From CAZZGX01 sp964653715 (lineage in GTDB: Bacteria; Patescibacteriota; Minisyncoccia; Ryanbacterales; GWA2-47-10b): a DNA stretch of 23,296 bases. Location: the NCBI GenBank assembly GCA_964653715.1, contig CAZZGX010000025.1, positions 1 through 23,296 on the forward strand. The letters are read 5' to 3'. Positions 1 through 6,248 of the stretch are shown piece by piece; the first letter of the stretch is position 1, and each line of letters begins with the position of its first letter. Made by a program: the position numbers and the translations under genes. Under the pieces are notes generated by a model. The model had not been told where the DNA came from. It searched no databases and worked only from the letters and a program-made list of their open reading frames with translations.

Positions 1-764
1 TGATCTATGTCGCCTACGACCGCGATGTTCCTATGTTGGGCCGCGAGTGTCCGCGAGAGACGGTACTGGGCTTGGTTGGTATCCTGATACTCATCTATGT
101 GGATATAGTCCCAGCGCTGTTCGTATAGTTCGCGCACTTCGACGGAAGACTCAAAAAGAAGGACTGTTTTTTGAAGCAAGTCGTCGAAATCAAGATTTTT
201 CGATTTCATAAGTCGCGCTTCATACGCGGCGTAGAGTTGCTGCAAGTTTTTTTGATAGGGACTTTCTTCCGCTTCCCGCGCGAAGCTTGCCGCGTCAATC
301 AATTCGTTTTTGAGGCGCGAGATGGCGGCACGGACGCGTTGTGGTGGATAGGTGTCGGGATCGAGCTCATATTCCCGGATGAGATCGCGAACTACGTTGC
401 GAGAATCTTCTTCATCTAAAATATTGAAATTTTTGGAAATTCCGATCGCCGAGCCGTCTGCTCGTAAGATTGACGCGCCGAGCGAATGGAACGTTCCGAT
501 GAACGGCATTTGGCCTGCCGGAAACTGAATCTTTTCTTTGACCAGAAGCCCCACAATACGCTCCCGCATCTCCCCGGCGGCCTTGTTGGTAAAGGTGACC
601 GCCAAAATACGCTCCGGAGGCACGTTTTCTTTGACAATGTAGGCAATTCGATGCGCTATAGTTTTCGTTTTTCCGGAACCCGCGCCTGCCACAATAAGCA
701 ATGGTCCGCTTATTGCAAGCACTGCTTCTTTTTGCCGCTCGTTAAGGCCTTCGAGGATAGACAT
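1..764 (-). CDS. uvrD: UvrD/PcrA-like superfamily 1 DNA helicase, N-terminal part (runs off window start)
   Basis: The start codon is ATG at 764-762 and about 254 codons lie in the window; the rest is beyond base 1. The reading begins MSILEGLNERQKEAV, the Q-motif region of this family. The Walker A motif GAGSGKT follows at about residues 27-33, then VTFTNKAAGEM (motif Ia), GTFHS (motif Ib), NLDFDDLL, and the Walker B box HIDEYQDTN near residue 220. It stops in VVGDIDQ, the motif III region. These helicases unwind DNA with 3'-5' polarity in repair and in clearing replication blocks. The family usually reads GDDDQ or GDPDQ, so the Ile here is a small variation. GGAG about 7 nt upstream and a TATAGT -10-like hexamer (781-776) support the start. 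The gene is divergent from the hydrolase gene at 872. I cannot separate UvrD from PcrA on this part. Confidence 0.93.
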   Translation of the reverse strand, partial: MSILEGLNERQKEAVLAISGPLLIVAGAGSGKTKTIAHRIAYIVKENVPPERILAVTFTNKAAGEMRERIVGLLVKEKIQFPAGQMPFIGTFHSLGASILRADGSAIGISKNFNILDEEDSRNVVRDLIREYELDPDTYPPQRVRAAISRLKNELIDAASFAREAEESPYQKNLQQLYAAYEARLMKSKNLDFDDLLQKTVLLFESSVEVRELYEQRWDYIHIDEYQDTNQAQYRLSRTLAAQHRNIAVVGDID

Positions 765-830
765 AATGTTTCTCCACTATAATGCCAAAAAAGCCTTACT
801 ACTAGGGCAAAATCGCTTTCCACAAGCTTG

Positions 831-859
831 TTGAAGAGAAGCTCTCCCCATGCTACTCT
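831..859 (+). promoter_or_regulatory. Putative promoter of the LysM/M23 hydrolase gene
   Basis: TTGAAG (831-836) and TACTCT (854-859) are 17 bp apart, and TGC stands before the -10 as in an extended -10. It lies in the 107-bp divergent gap between the helicase and hydrolase genes. Confidence 0.45.
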
Positions 860-871
860 CAAAGGATACGA

Positions 872-1975
872 TTGAAGAGCGCAATCTTGATTTGCATGGC
901 TTTTTCCGAAATAGGCAAAAAAATCAAAAATGGGCGACTGTCAAAAAAACTTCTTTACCACAAGAAGTTTTTGAGCTTTATGGGGGGTCTCGGGCTTTTT
1001 TTCGCAGTTTTGCTTCCTTTTGAGGCTAATGCATTCAGTTTAACCTCATTCATCAAGAGTTTGTTCGGCGTTACGTCTGGAAACGAAGCCTCAGCAAGTG
1101 TGGGTGGAGCCGACCCGTTTCCATTTCTTGCCCCGTCTTCTTTCGGCAGCGATCCAAGGGCATTTGACCTCCAGTTTGTTGATGGGAGCGCGTTAGTTTC
1201 CTCCATGGGGCCACTCGGTAATATCGCCGAAGCCGCCGATTCAAGCGTTTCCTATAAAATAACTACCTACACGGTTCGTGAAGGAGATACGCTCTCCTTG
1301 ATTGCCGAGACGTTTGATGTTTCGGTCGCCACTATTCGCTGGGCGAACAATATCCCCCAGGGCGGCCAGATCCGCAAGGGCGATACCCTTGTTATTTTGC
1401 CGGTCTCGGGTGTTCAGCACACCGTTCTAAAAGGAGACACGATTGCATCGATTGCCAAAAAGTATTCGGGTGATCCGGACGATATCTATGATTTCAATGG
1501 TCTTACCCCGGGCGAGCCGCTTGAAGCTGGGGTAGTAGTAGTGATTCCCGACGGTGAAATTTCTCTGCCGCCGGTTCAGACGCCGCGCTCGTTTGCGCCA
1601 ACCTATGTGCGTGGCGGTGGGCCCGAGTACGCGGGTTACTATATGCGACCGATCGTCGGAGGGGTTAGAAGTCGCGGACTTCATGGGTTCAATGGGGTTG
1701 ATCTCGCGAGAAGTTGCGGGTCGCCCATCTATGCTTCAGCCGCAGGTACTATAATTACGGCGCGGAGCTCCGGATGGAATGGCGGGTACGGAGAGTATGT
1801 GGTAATTGCCCATGGCAATGGAACGCAAACACTCTATGCGCATTTGAGCGCGGTTTTGGTAAATCCCGGCAGTGGCGTTGTTCAGGGCCAGCAAATGGGT
1901 CTCGTTGGCTCAACGGGCAAATCAACCGGTTGCCACGTTCACTTTGAAATTCGAGGCGCCAAGAATCCTTTCTAG
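872..1975 (+). CDS. Secreted LysM-M23 cell-wall endopeptidase
   Basis: An envelope protein predicted to bind glycan and cut peptidoglycan cross-links. A basic N-terminus and a hydrophobic stretch (about residues 33-54, ending EANA) form a signal peptide or anchor. Two LysM modules follow: about 131-177 (starting YTVREGDTLS) and 182-226 (HTVLKGDTIA). The M23 domain covers about 258-367. Visible metal and catalytic residues are H271 and D277 in HGFNGVD, H324 in LYAHLS, and H355/H357 in CHVHFE. The first motif is the longer HGxNxVD form rather than HxGxD. The TTG start has AAAGGA 5 nt upstream; an in-frame ATG at 896 (residue 9) is an alternative and would keep the whole signal segment. The stop lies 2 bp from the convergent comM stop, leaving no room for a terminator. 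Confidence 0.92.
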   Translation: MKSAILICMAFSEIGKKIKNGRLSKKLLYHKKFLSFMGGLGLFFAVLLPFEANAFSLTSFIKSLFGVTSGNEASASVGGADPFPFLAPSSFGSDPRAFDLQFVDGSALVSSMGPLGNIAEAADSSVSYKITTYTVREGDTLSLIAETFDVSVATIRWANNIPQGGQIRKGDTLVILPVSGVQHTVLKGDTIASIAKKYSGDPDDIYDFNGLTPGEPLEAGVVVVIPDGEISLPPVQTPRSFAPTYVRGGGPEYAGYYMRPIVGGVRSRGLHGFNGVDLARSCGSPIYASAAGTIITARSSGWNGGYGEYVVIAHGNGTQTLYAHLSAVLVNPGSGVVQGQQMGLVGSTGKSTGCHVHFEIRGAKNPF

Positions 1976-1977
1976 TG

Positions 1978-3489
1978 TTACATTTTCTGCGGACGATACT
2001 GGAGAGCTTCTAGAAGATGCTCTTTTTTTATTTCAGTGGATCCTGCCAAGTCCGCAATCGTGCGCGCCACTTTTATAATCCGATGGTAGGCGCGCGCCGA
2101 AAGGTTGAGCCTACGAGATGCCTCTTCCAGAATTTTTTTCTCTTCCATCTCAAGTTTGCAGAATTTTTTGAGATCGCGGACACCCATCTCGGCGTTGGTT
2201 CGGACCGTTGCTTTTTCAAACCGCTTTTTCTGACCTTCGCGCGCTGCGGCCACTCGTTTTTTGATGCTAGCTGAGAGCTCACTTCCCGCCTCCTCCTCAA
2301 GCTTTTTATATTCGACCGCGGGCATCGAGAGCCAGATATCGATCCGGTCGACAATGGGACCAGAAATTTTTCGGTCGTATTGCAAAAGCTGACGCGGCGT
2401 GCAGACGCATCCGTGCGCTGAGCCTCGCTGCCCGCAGGGGCAGGGATTCATCGCGGCCACCATCATGATGTCGGCAGGAAATGTCATCGAGCCGCGCGCG
2501 CGGGAGATTGAAACGACGCGGTCCTCAAGTGGTTGCCGAAGTGATTCGATGACACGACGATCAAACTCCGGAAACTCGTCGAGAAACAAAACGCCTCGGT
2601 GCGCGAGCGTCACCTCACCCGGTTTGGGGAACGCCCCGCCGCCGACAATCGCAACATATGAGCTCGTATGGTGCGGGCTTCTGAACGGCCGCTTTTTTGC
2701 GATTCCCTGATCGAGCGTTCCCGCGATACTATGAATCGATGTTATCTCGAGCGCTTCATCAAAAAAAAGTGGCGGCAAGATTGACGGAAGCGCGCGCGCG
2801 AGGAGTGTTTTTCCGGTGCCGGGCGGGCCAATGAAAGCGACATGGTGGTTGCCCGCGGCCGCGATTTCGATGCCTCGCTTTGCAAACTCTTGTCCCTTGA
2901 TATCCGAAAAATCATGAGAATAGAGGCCCTCTTCGGCTTCGAAAATTTTTTTCTCAAGTGGCGGAATAAGAACTTTTTTCTCTAAGTGCTCTGCCGCGTC
3001 GGCAAGATTAGAAACTTCAAAGATTTCAACGCCTTCGATAAGTTGGACTTCGTCGCTGTTGCCTCGCGGGACGAAAATTTCGCGAAAGCCGTGGTCACGG
3101 GCGGCAATGACAAGCGGCAAGGCGCCGCGGATAGGTCGGAGCGTCCCATCGAGGGCCAACTCTCCCAGAAAATACTTTCCTGCCGTGTCAAAAGTAATCT
3201 GACCTGATTCAAGGAGGTAGCCGAGCGCTATCGCAAAATCAAAAAGCGCCCCCTCCTTCTGAAGGTCGGCGGGCGCCAAGTTTACCGTGATGCGATGATT
3301 TTTTTTCTGTGGCGGGCGAAAGCCCGAGTTTTTGATGGCCGCAGCCACCCGTTCTCGCGACTCTTCAACCGCCTTATCCGCGAGACCCACGATGCTAAAG
3401 CGAAAAAGCCCGGGCACCAAATCAACCTCAACCTCGATCGGGACGCCTTTGAGCCCTACCACCTGCCCGGAATGGAGTTTCGTAGACAC
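1978..3489 (-). CDS. comM: YifB/ComM-family Mg-chelatase-like AAA+ ATPase
   Basis: A full-length protein of 503 aa, the normal size. The N-terminal ChlI-like domain (about 1-165, opening with LKGVPIEVEVDLVPGLFRF) is followed by the AAA+ core: Walker A GPPGTGKT at 221-228, the PFRSPHHT box near 268, Walker B VLFLDEFPEF around 300-309, and AAMNPCPCG near 345-353. A C-terminal helical domain (about 395-500) ends in the typical NLSARAYHRIIKVARTIADL region. In Haemophilus and Vibrio, ComM is a helicase that drives branch migration of incoming DNA during natural transformation; whether this organism is competent cannot be seen here. The start is GTG at 3489-3487. It sits 6 nt after a -10 hexamer, which suggests a leaderless mRNA. 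The promoter and first codons are duplicated upstream beyond the toxin-antitoxin pair. Confidence 0.95.
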   Translation of the reverse strand: MSTKLHSGQVVGLKGVPIEVEVDLVPGLFRFSIVGLADKAVEESRERVAAAIKNSGFRPPQKKNHRITVNLAPADLQKEGALFDFAIALGYLLESGQITFDTAGKYFLGELALDGTLRPIRGALPLVIAARDHGFREIFVPRGNSDEVQLIEGVEIFEVSNLADAAEHLEKKVLIPPLEKKIFEAEEGLYSHDFSDIKGQEFAKRGIEIAAAGNHHVAFIGPPGTGKTLLARALPSILPPLFFDEALEITSIHSIAGTLDQGIAKKRPFRSPHHTSSYVAIVGGGAFPKPGEVTLAHRGVLFLDEFPEFDRRVIESLRQPLEDRVVSISRARGSMTFPADIMMVAAMNPCPCGQRGSAHGCVCTPRQLLQYDRKISGPIVDRIDIWLSMPAVEYKKLEEEAGSELSASIKKRVAAAREGQKKRFEKATVRTNAEMGVRDLKKFCKLEMEEKKILEEASRRLNLSARAYHRIIKVARTIADLAGSTEIKKEHLLEALQYRPQKM

Positions 3490-3532
3490 GCCACATTCGT
3501 AGCAAGGAACCTAACGCTTCGCAAATTGAAAC
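3462..3532. repeat. Direct repeat copy A: yifB promoter plus first codons
   Basis: About 71 bp is repeated at 4156-4226. The first 26 bp (3462-3487) is identical to 4156-4181, and the remainder aligns with scattered mismatches and small gaps. This copy holds the functional GTG start and promoter of comM. Together the two copies bracket the toxin-antitoxin genes. Confidence 0.85.
3496..3524 (-). promoter_or_regulatory. Putative comM promoter
   Basis: On the minus strand TTGCGA (3524-3519) and TACGAA (3501-3496) are separated by 17 bp, with TGC before the -10. The GTG start follows after 6 nt, so the transcript would be leaderless. Confidence 0.5.
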
Positions 3533-3541
3533 AGCTTATTT

Positions 3542-3868
3542 CTACCAGCCAAAAAGAGTTTTGAGTTTTTGGGCCACCCTTGAAAAATCGTCTGTTGAAA
3601 GCGTGCCCAATTTCCCCAAAATGATTTTTTTATCCAGTGTTGCGAGTTTTGCGCATTTGATCGTCGAGGTCGCTTTCAAGCCATTTGACTGGTTGGGTAT
3701 AACACGCACATCATACTTTTCTCCGCGAGACGGCTTTGCAGAAATGAAAGTGACAATAACATCATCTCCCGACAACCGCCGTGAAACCACAACAGCCGGC
3801 CGAACCTTTGTTCCCGATAAATCAGTAAAAGGGAACGGTACGAGCACAACCGTACCCTTTTCAAACAT
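3542..3868 (-). CDS. PemK/MazF-family toxin
   Basis: A protein of 108 aa, typical for this family of endoribonucleases that stop growth by cutting mRNA. From the ATG at 3868 it reads MFEKGTVVLVPFPFTDLSGT, followed by KVRPAVVVS, the family's signature including R23 and P24. The second conserved stretch near 68-79 (STIKCAKLATLDK) aligns with the S/T-x-x-R/K-C/D-K-L-x-T-L region of PemK proteins. A longer frame upstream exists, but its extra residues match nothing in the family and lie inside the antitoxin gene. The start overlaps the antitoxin stop by 8 nt (ATG TT TGA), so translation is probably coupled and the antitoxin is made first. Cleavage specificity cannot be read from sequence. Confidence 0.88.
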   Translation of the reverse strand: MFEKGTVVLVPFPFTDLSGTKVRPAVVVSRRLSGDDVIVTFISAKPSRGEKYDVRVIPNQSNGLKATSTIKCAKLATLDKKIILGKLGTLSTDDFSRVAQKLKTLFGW

Positions 3869-4112
3869 AGCGTTCTTTGAGATCGCGAAGTGTGTAGAGC
3901 TCTGGTTCTTGTTCCAGAAAATCAAAACTCGAGGAGTACGTATTGATGTTCGTAATATCCGAGAGGGTTTTATTGTACTCGCGTGGGAACTTTATGAGCA
4001 ACGCTTCCAGTTGATTCCTACGACCGATGGCGATAACTTCCCCCGTGTCACGCACTTCGCTGATGAGCGCCCTGATATGTTTACGCGCGTTTGTTGTAGA
4101 TATAGTTTTCAT
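3861..4112 (-). CDS. Phd/YefM-type antitoxin
   Basis: An 83-aa protein opening MKTISTTNARKHIRALISEV, the DNA-binding N-terminus of Phd/YefM antitoxins, followed by GEVIAIGRRNQLEALL. The acidic C-terminus (FLEQEPELYTLRDLKERYV) is the usual toxin-wrapping part. The ATG at 4112 is preferred over in-frame codons at 4127 and 4136 because it begins the conserved motif, and those two codons lie inside the operator palindrome. It stands 6 nt after a TACAAT hexamer. It is the first gene of the pair and would repress its own promoter. A Phd-type antitoxin with a PemK-type toxin is not the textbook pairing, which is Phd with Doc, or PemI/MazE with PemK/MazF. Confidence 0.82.
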   Translation of the reverse strand: MKTISTTNARKHIRALISEVRDTGEVIAIGRRNQLEALLIKFPREYNKTLSDITNINTYSSSFDFLEQEPELYTLRDLKERYV

Positions 4113-4118
4113 GCCTTT

Positions 4119-4146
4119 ATTGTACATTTTGTACAAAAGTAGTCAA
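4119..4146 (-). promoter_or_regulatory. Autoregulated promoter/operator of the toxin-antitoxin pair
   Basis: TTGACT (4146-4141) and TACAAT (4124-4119) are 16 bp apart on the minus strand. A perfect palindrome, TTGTACA-TTT-TGTACAA (4120-4136), covers the -10 and half the spacer. The antitoxin ATG follows the -10 by 6 nt. This is the layout expected for an antitoxin that blocks RNA polymerase at its own promoter. Confidence 0.7.
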
Positions 4147-4155
4147 CAGGCTCGC

Positions 4156-4226
4156 CCTGCCCGGAATGGAGTTTCGTAGACGCCCCAAATTCCTAGCAAG
4201 TGCCAAAACTTTTCGCAAATTGAAAT
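4156..4226. repeat. Direct repeat copy B: displaced yifB promoter and 5' end
   Basis: The partner of the repeat at 3462-3532. It keeps 26 identical bases that match the first codons of comM. The start codon region differs by a 2-nt deletion, so no comM product can begin here. A promoter-like pair (4190-4195 and 4213-4218) is still present and would now read toward the toxin-antitoxin genes. Confidence 0.85.
4190..4218 (-). promoter_or_regulatory. Duplicated yifB-type promoter upstream of the toxin-antitoxin pair
   Basis: TTGCGA (4218-4213) and TAGGAA (4195-4190) have a 17-bp spacer on the minus strand, the same geometry as the comM promoter at 3496-3524. It may add constitutive transcription of the toxin-antitoxin operon. 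Confidence 0.35.
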
Positions 4227-4277
4227 TTCTAAATCGATTTATTTAGGATATCTAAGGTATATGCAGCAATTACTATA

Positions 4278-4595
4278 TTACGGAATATACGTACCTAACG
4301 GAGAAATAATTTTGGCAACAAAGTTCAGCGTTCTTGGGAAATAAAGAAATAAAAAGAAAATTGATATCGTTAATAAAACAAAAGTAATGGAAATTAACCG
4401 ACCGTATTTTACTGGGCGCGCAAATTCGTATTCTATATTCGGATCTACCCTCCTTGCAAAGTAAGCAAAAATGTATGCAATAAGTAGCGCGCCAGCCGAT
4501 ATCGGAATAGAACTATATCGTTTTTGTAAAAAGAGAGCGACAACAATGCCTAAGAGATATATTCCAAGAGATATAGCAAATCTCATCTTTGCCAT
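4278..4595 (-). CDS. Small membrane protein of unknown function
   Basis: Up to 105 aa with three likely membrane spans: about residues 7-24 (ISLGIYLLGIVVALFL), 32-48, and 68-88 (ISITFVLLTISIFFLFLYF). A short charged loop (RRVDPNIEYEFARPVKYGR) joins spans two and three. No family is recognised. AAGGAG lies only 1 nt before the first ATG but 10 nt before the ATG at 4586, so the latter (102 aa, starting MRFAISLG) may be the true start. It follows the membrane gene at 4611 by 15 bp and is probably cotranscribed with it. Confidence 0.7.
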   Translation of the reverse strand: MAKMRFAISLGIYLLGIVVALFLQKRYSSIPISAGALLIAYIFAYFARRVDPNIEYEFARPVKYGRLISITFVLLTISIFFLFLYFPRTLNFVAKIISPLGTYIP

Positions 4596-4610
4596 TCTCC
4601 TTCTAAAAAA

Positions 4611-4949
4611 TCAAGCAAAGCGCTTGTAATGGCTAACTACAAACAAGGCTAAAACAAGAGCCAAAATTCCACCAACAGGATTTGTAACAAACCCAACAAC
4701 AACGGCGACGAGATATAACAAAAGAGCCCATTTCTTGAGACGAGCGAGTCCATTCGATGTCAGTAAAAGCAAAACCCCCCATGCTATTGACATGGCCGTT
4801 GGCTTAAGAAATCCGATTAAACCAAACACCAGCTCAAATGCCCCAGCCAGAAAAAGTAAAAAAGAAACTATTCTAATAGATATAGGAAGGTCCGGGGCAT
4901 ATGAAAAAAGAGAAGTTTTTCCTGGTTGTTGTGCGTTTTCTCCGTCCAT
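4611..4949 (-). CDS. Small membrane protein of unknown function
   Basis: A 112-aa protein with a soluble N-terminus (about 20 aa) and three to four hydrophobic segments at about 26-48, 53-66, 73-87 and 90-107. The order of a short span rich in Gly and Phe, then LARLKKWALLLYLV, resembles many small uncharacterised membrane proteins, but I assign no family. The ATG at 4949 follows a good promoter by 6 nt, which suggests a leaderless start. It is first in a two-gene unit with the membrane gene at 4278-4595. Confidence 0.75.
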   Translation of the reverse strand: MDGENAQQPGKTSLFSYAPDLPISIRIVSFLLFLAGAFELVFGLIGFLKPTAMSIAWGVLLLLTSNGLARLKKWALLLYLVAVVVGFVTNPVGGILALVLALFVVSHYKRFA

Positions 4950-4955
4950 AAATTT

Positions 4956-4983
4956 ATTATATCCTCAGTCCCCAGTAGTACAA
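4956..4983 (-). promoter_or_regulatory. Promoter of the two small membrane-protein genes
   Basis: TTGTAC (4983-4978) and a perfect TATAAT (4961-4956) are 16 bp apart on the minus strand. Transcription would start at or within a base or two of the ATG at 4949. Confidence 0.6.
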
Positions 4984-5001
4984 GTGGAAGAAAAAACCAA
5001 A

Positions 5002-5355
5002 CTACCCCGAATGTTTGATGCAGCTGCGGGCAGCGGGGTTGGCGCGGAGGCGGTCTTCTTCGATCATCTCCCCCCCTACTTCGCATTTGCCGTACGCTCC
5101 TTTTTTGATGCGTTCAAGTGCCGCGTTGATTTCCTGAAGTTTCTGGTCAAGGACGGCGTTGATACCAAGCGCGTTGTCAAACTCTTCCACTTCGTCCGCC
5201 ATATCGCTCTTGTCCGAAGAACTCACATTGAGATCTGGGTATTTCGCGCTCCAGTCGGAGGGATTTTGCGGATTTTTCGCGCTCGAAACCGCGAGACTCT
5301 TCTCGAGCTCACGTTTTTCCTTCAGGAGCGCTTCTTCAAATGATCCCGTATCCAT
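5002..5355 (-). CDS. TraR/DksA-family protein with an altered zinc-finger
   Basis: A 117-aa protein with a long charged helical region (about 5-85), as in the DksA coiled coil, and a C-terminal finger YGKCEVGGEMIEEDRLRANP continuing AARSCIKHSG. The family normally has four Cys (C-x2-C and C-x2-C). Here only C91 and C112 remain: the second position is G94 and the fourth is H115. DksA/TraR proteins bind in the secondary channel of RNA polymerase and alter promoter response; that role is inferred from the family only. The ATG at 5355 is 7 nt after TATACT (5368-5363). The gene lies 13 bp after the stop of the anchored hypothetical at 5369-6226, so it may be read from the upstream run as well as from its own promoter. 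Confidence 0.82.
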   Translation of the reverse strand: MDTGSFEEALLKEKRELEKSLAVSSAKNPQNPSDWSAKYPDLNVSSSDKSDMADEVEEFDNALGINAVLDQKLQEINAALERIKKGAYGKCEVGGEMIEEDRLRANPAARSCIKHSG

Positions 5356-5368
5356 TGGTGTGAGTATA

Positions 5369-6226
5369 TCAATTATTTATAGGGCCGGCAACCATTCGCT
5401 CGAGCGTTTCGCGGAGTTCTTCTCTGGATGAGGCAATAATCAGAAACTTGCGAAGCGCGATCGCGTAGGCAATTTGCGAAGTGCCGCCCAAAGAAAGGTT
5501 ACCAACCCGCGCGTCTTCGTTTTTGATGACGGCGTCCGAGAAATTGTGCGCGCCCGAGTCGGGCGTTTGCGGGAGGATCGGGCCGAATTCATCCCCGATC
5601 GTATTTTCCCAGGCGAGCATCGAGCCCCATGTGGCGCGCCAGTCTTTGGTTTCAAATATTAAAACAATATTGTCCGAGTGCGTGTAGATATTCCAGCGCC
5701 CCGAGAAACTTGGGGTAAGATCGGGCGGTGGATTTGCCTTGAGAATAGAGAAAAATTTTTCAGGTGTCGCGAGATTTGGCTCCGTCGCAAAATCCGAAAG
5801 AATGAGCGGTACATATGTGTAATCGCCCGCAGAGTCCGAGAGTTGTTTCCGGAGTTCGGAAATAAGACCTGAGCGATCACCCGGCTTGATCGCGATTTCT
5901 TGAGTACCTGCTATTTGCAAAAATGCTCTGGGGATCTCGAGTTCTTTTTTTTGAGTGTTTGCGTTTTTGTAAAAAGCGTACCAATAGTAAAATCCACCTC
6001 CCGCTGCCGCGCCAATGACCGCGAGTACAACGAGCGTTAAGACAAGAGCGCGAGTATTGAGCCCGCGGTTATAATGCGGCGGAACATATCCTTCCTGATA
6101 GCGCCGCTCGTTGCCCCGCGCGGCAAGCTCAATAATAGAAGACTCGCGCGCGGCCGCTGCCTCCGCCATATCCGTTTTCATAGTCCGGACGACTTTCTCT
6201 CGGGGGATTTGTGGTTCCTCCGCCAT
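5369..6226 (-). CDS. Membrane-anchored protein of unknown function
   Basis: A 285-aa protein with a polar N-terminal region (about 1-57), one membrane span (about 58-82, LVLTLVVLAVIGAAAGGGFYY) and a large outer domain of about 195 aa. The outer domain carries FSGRWNIYTHSDNIVLIFET and a C-terminal AIALRKFLIIASSREELRETL element, suggesting a compact alpha/beta fold. I recognise no named family. The gene starts 22 bp after pnp, and its ATG is 8 nt after TACAAT (6240-6235), so it could be transcribed separately. Its place between pnp and the DksA-like gene gives no firm clue to its role. Confidence 0.8.
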   Translation of the reverse strand: MAEEPQIPREKVVRTMKTDMAEAAAARESSIIELAARGNERRYQEGYVPPHYNRGLNTRALVLTLVVLAVIGAAAGGGFYYWYAFYKNANTQKKELEIPRAFLQIAGTQEIAIKPGDRSGLISELRKQLSDSAGDYTYVPLILSDFATEPNLATPEKFFSILKANPPPDLTPSFSGRWNIYTHSDNIVLIFETKDWRATWGSMLAWENTIGDEFGPILPQTPDSGAHNFSDAVIKNEDARVGNLSLGGTSQIAYAIALRKFLIIASSREELRETLERMVAGPINN

Positions 6227-6248
6227 ATACTACTATTGTAAACGATTT

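Noticed and set aside
3561..4142. Plus-strand frame of 193 codons over the toxin-antitoxin pair
   Set aside because: It is antisense to two genes with strong family motifs and overlaps their promoter; no own start signals are present.
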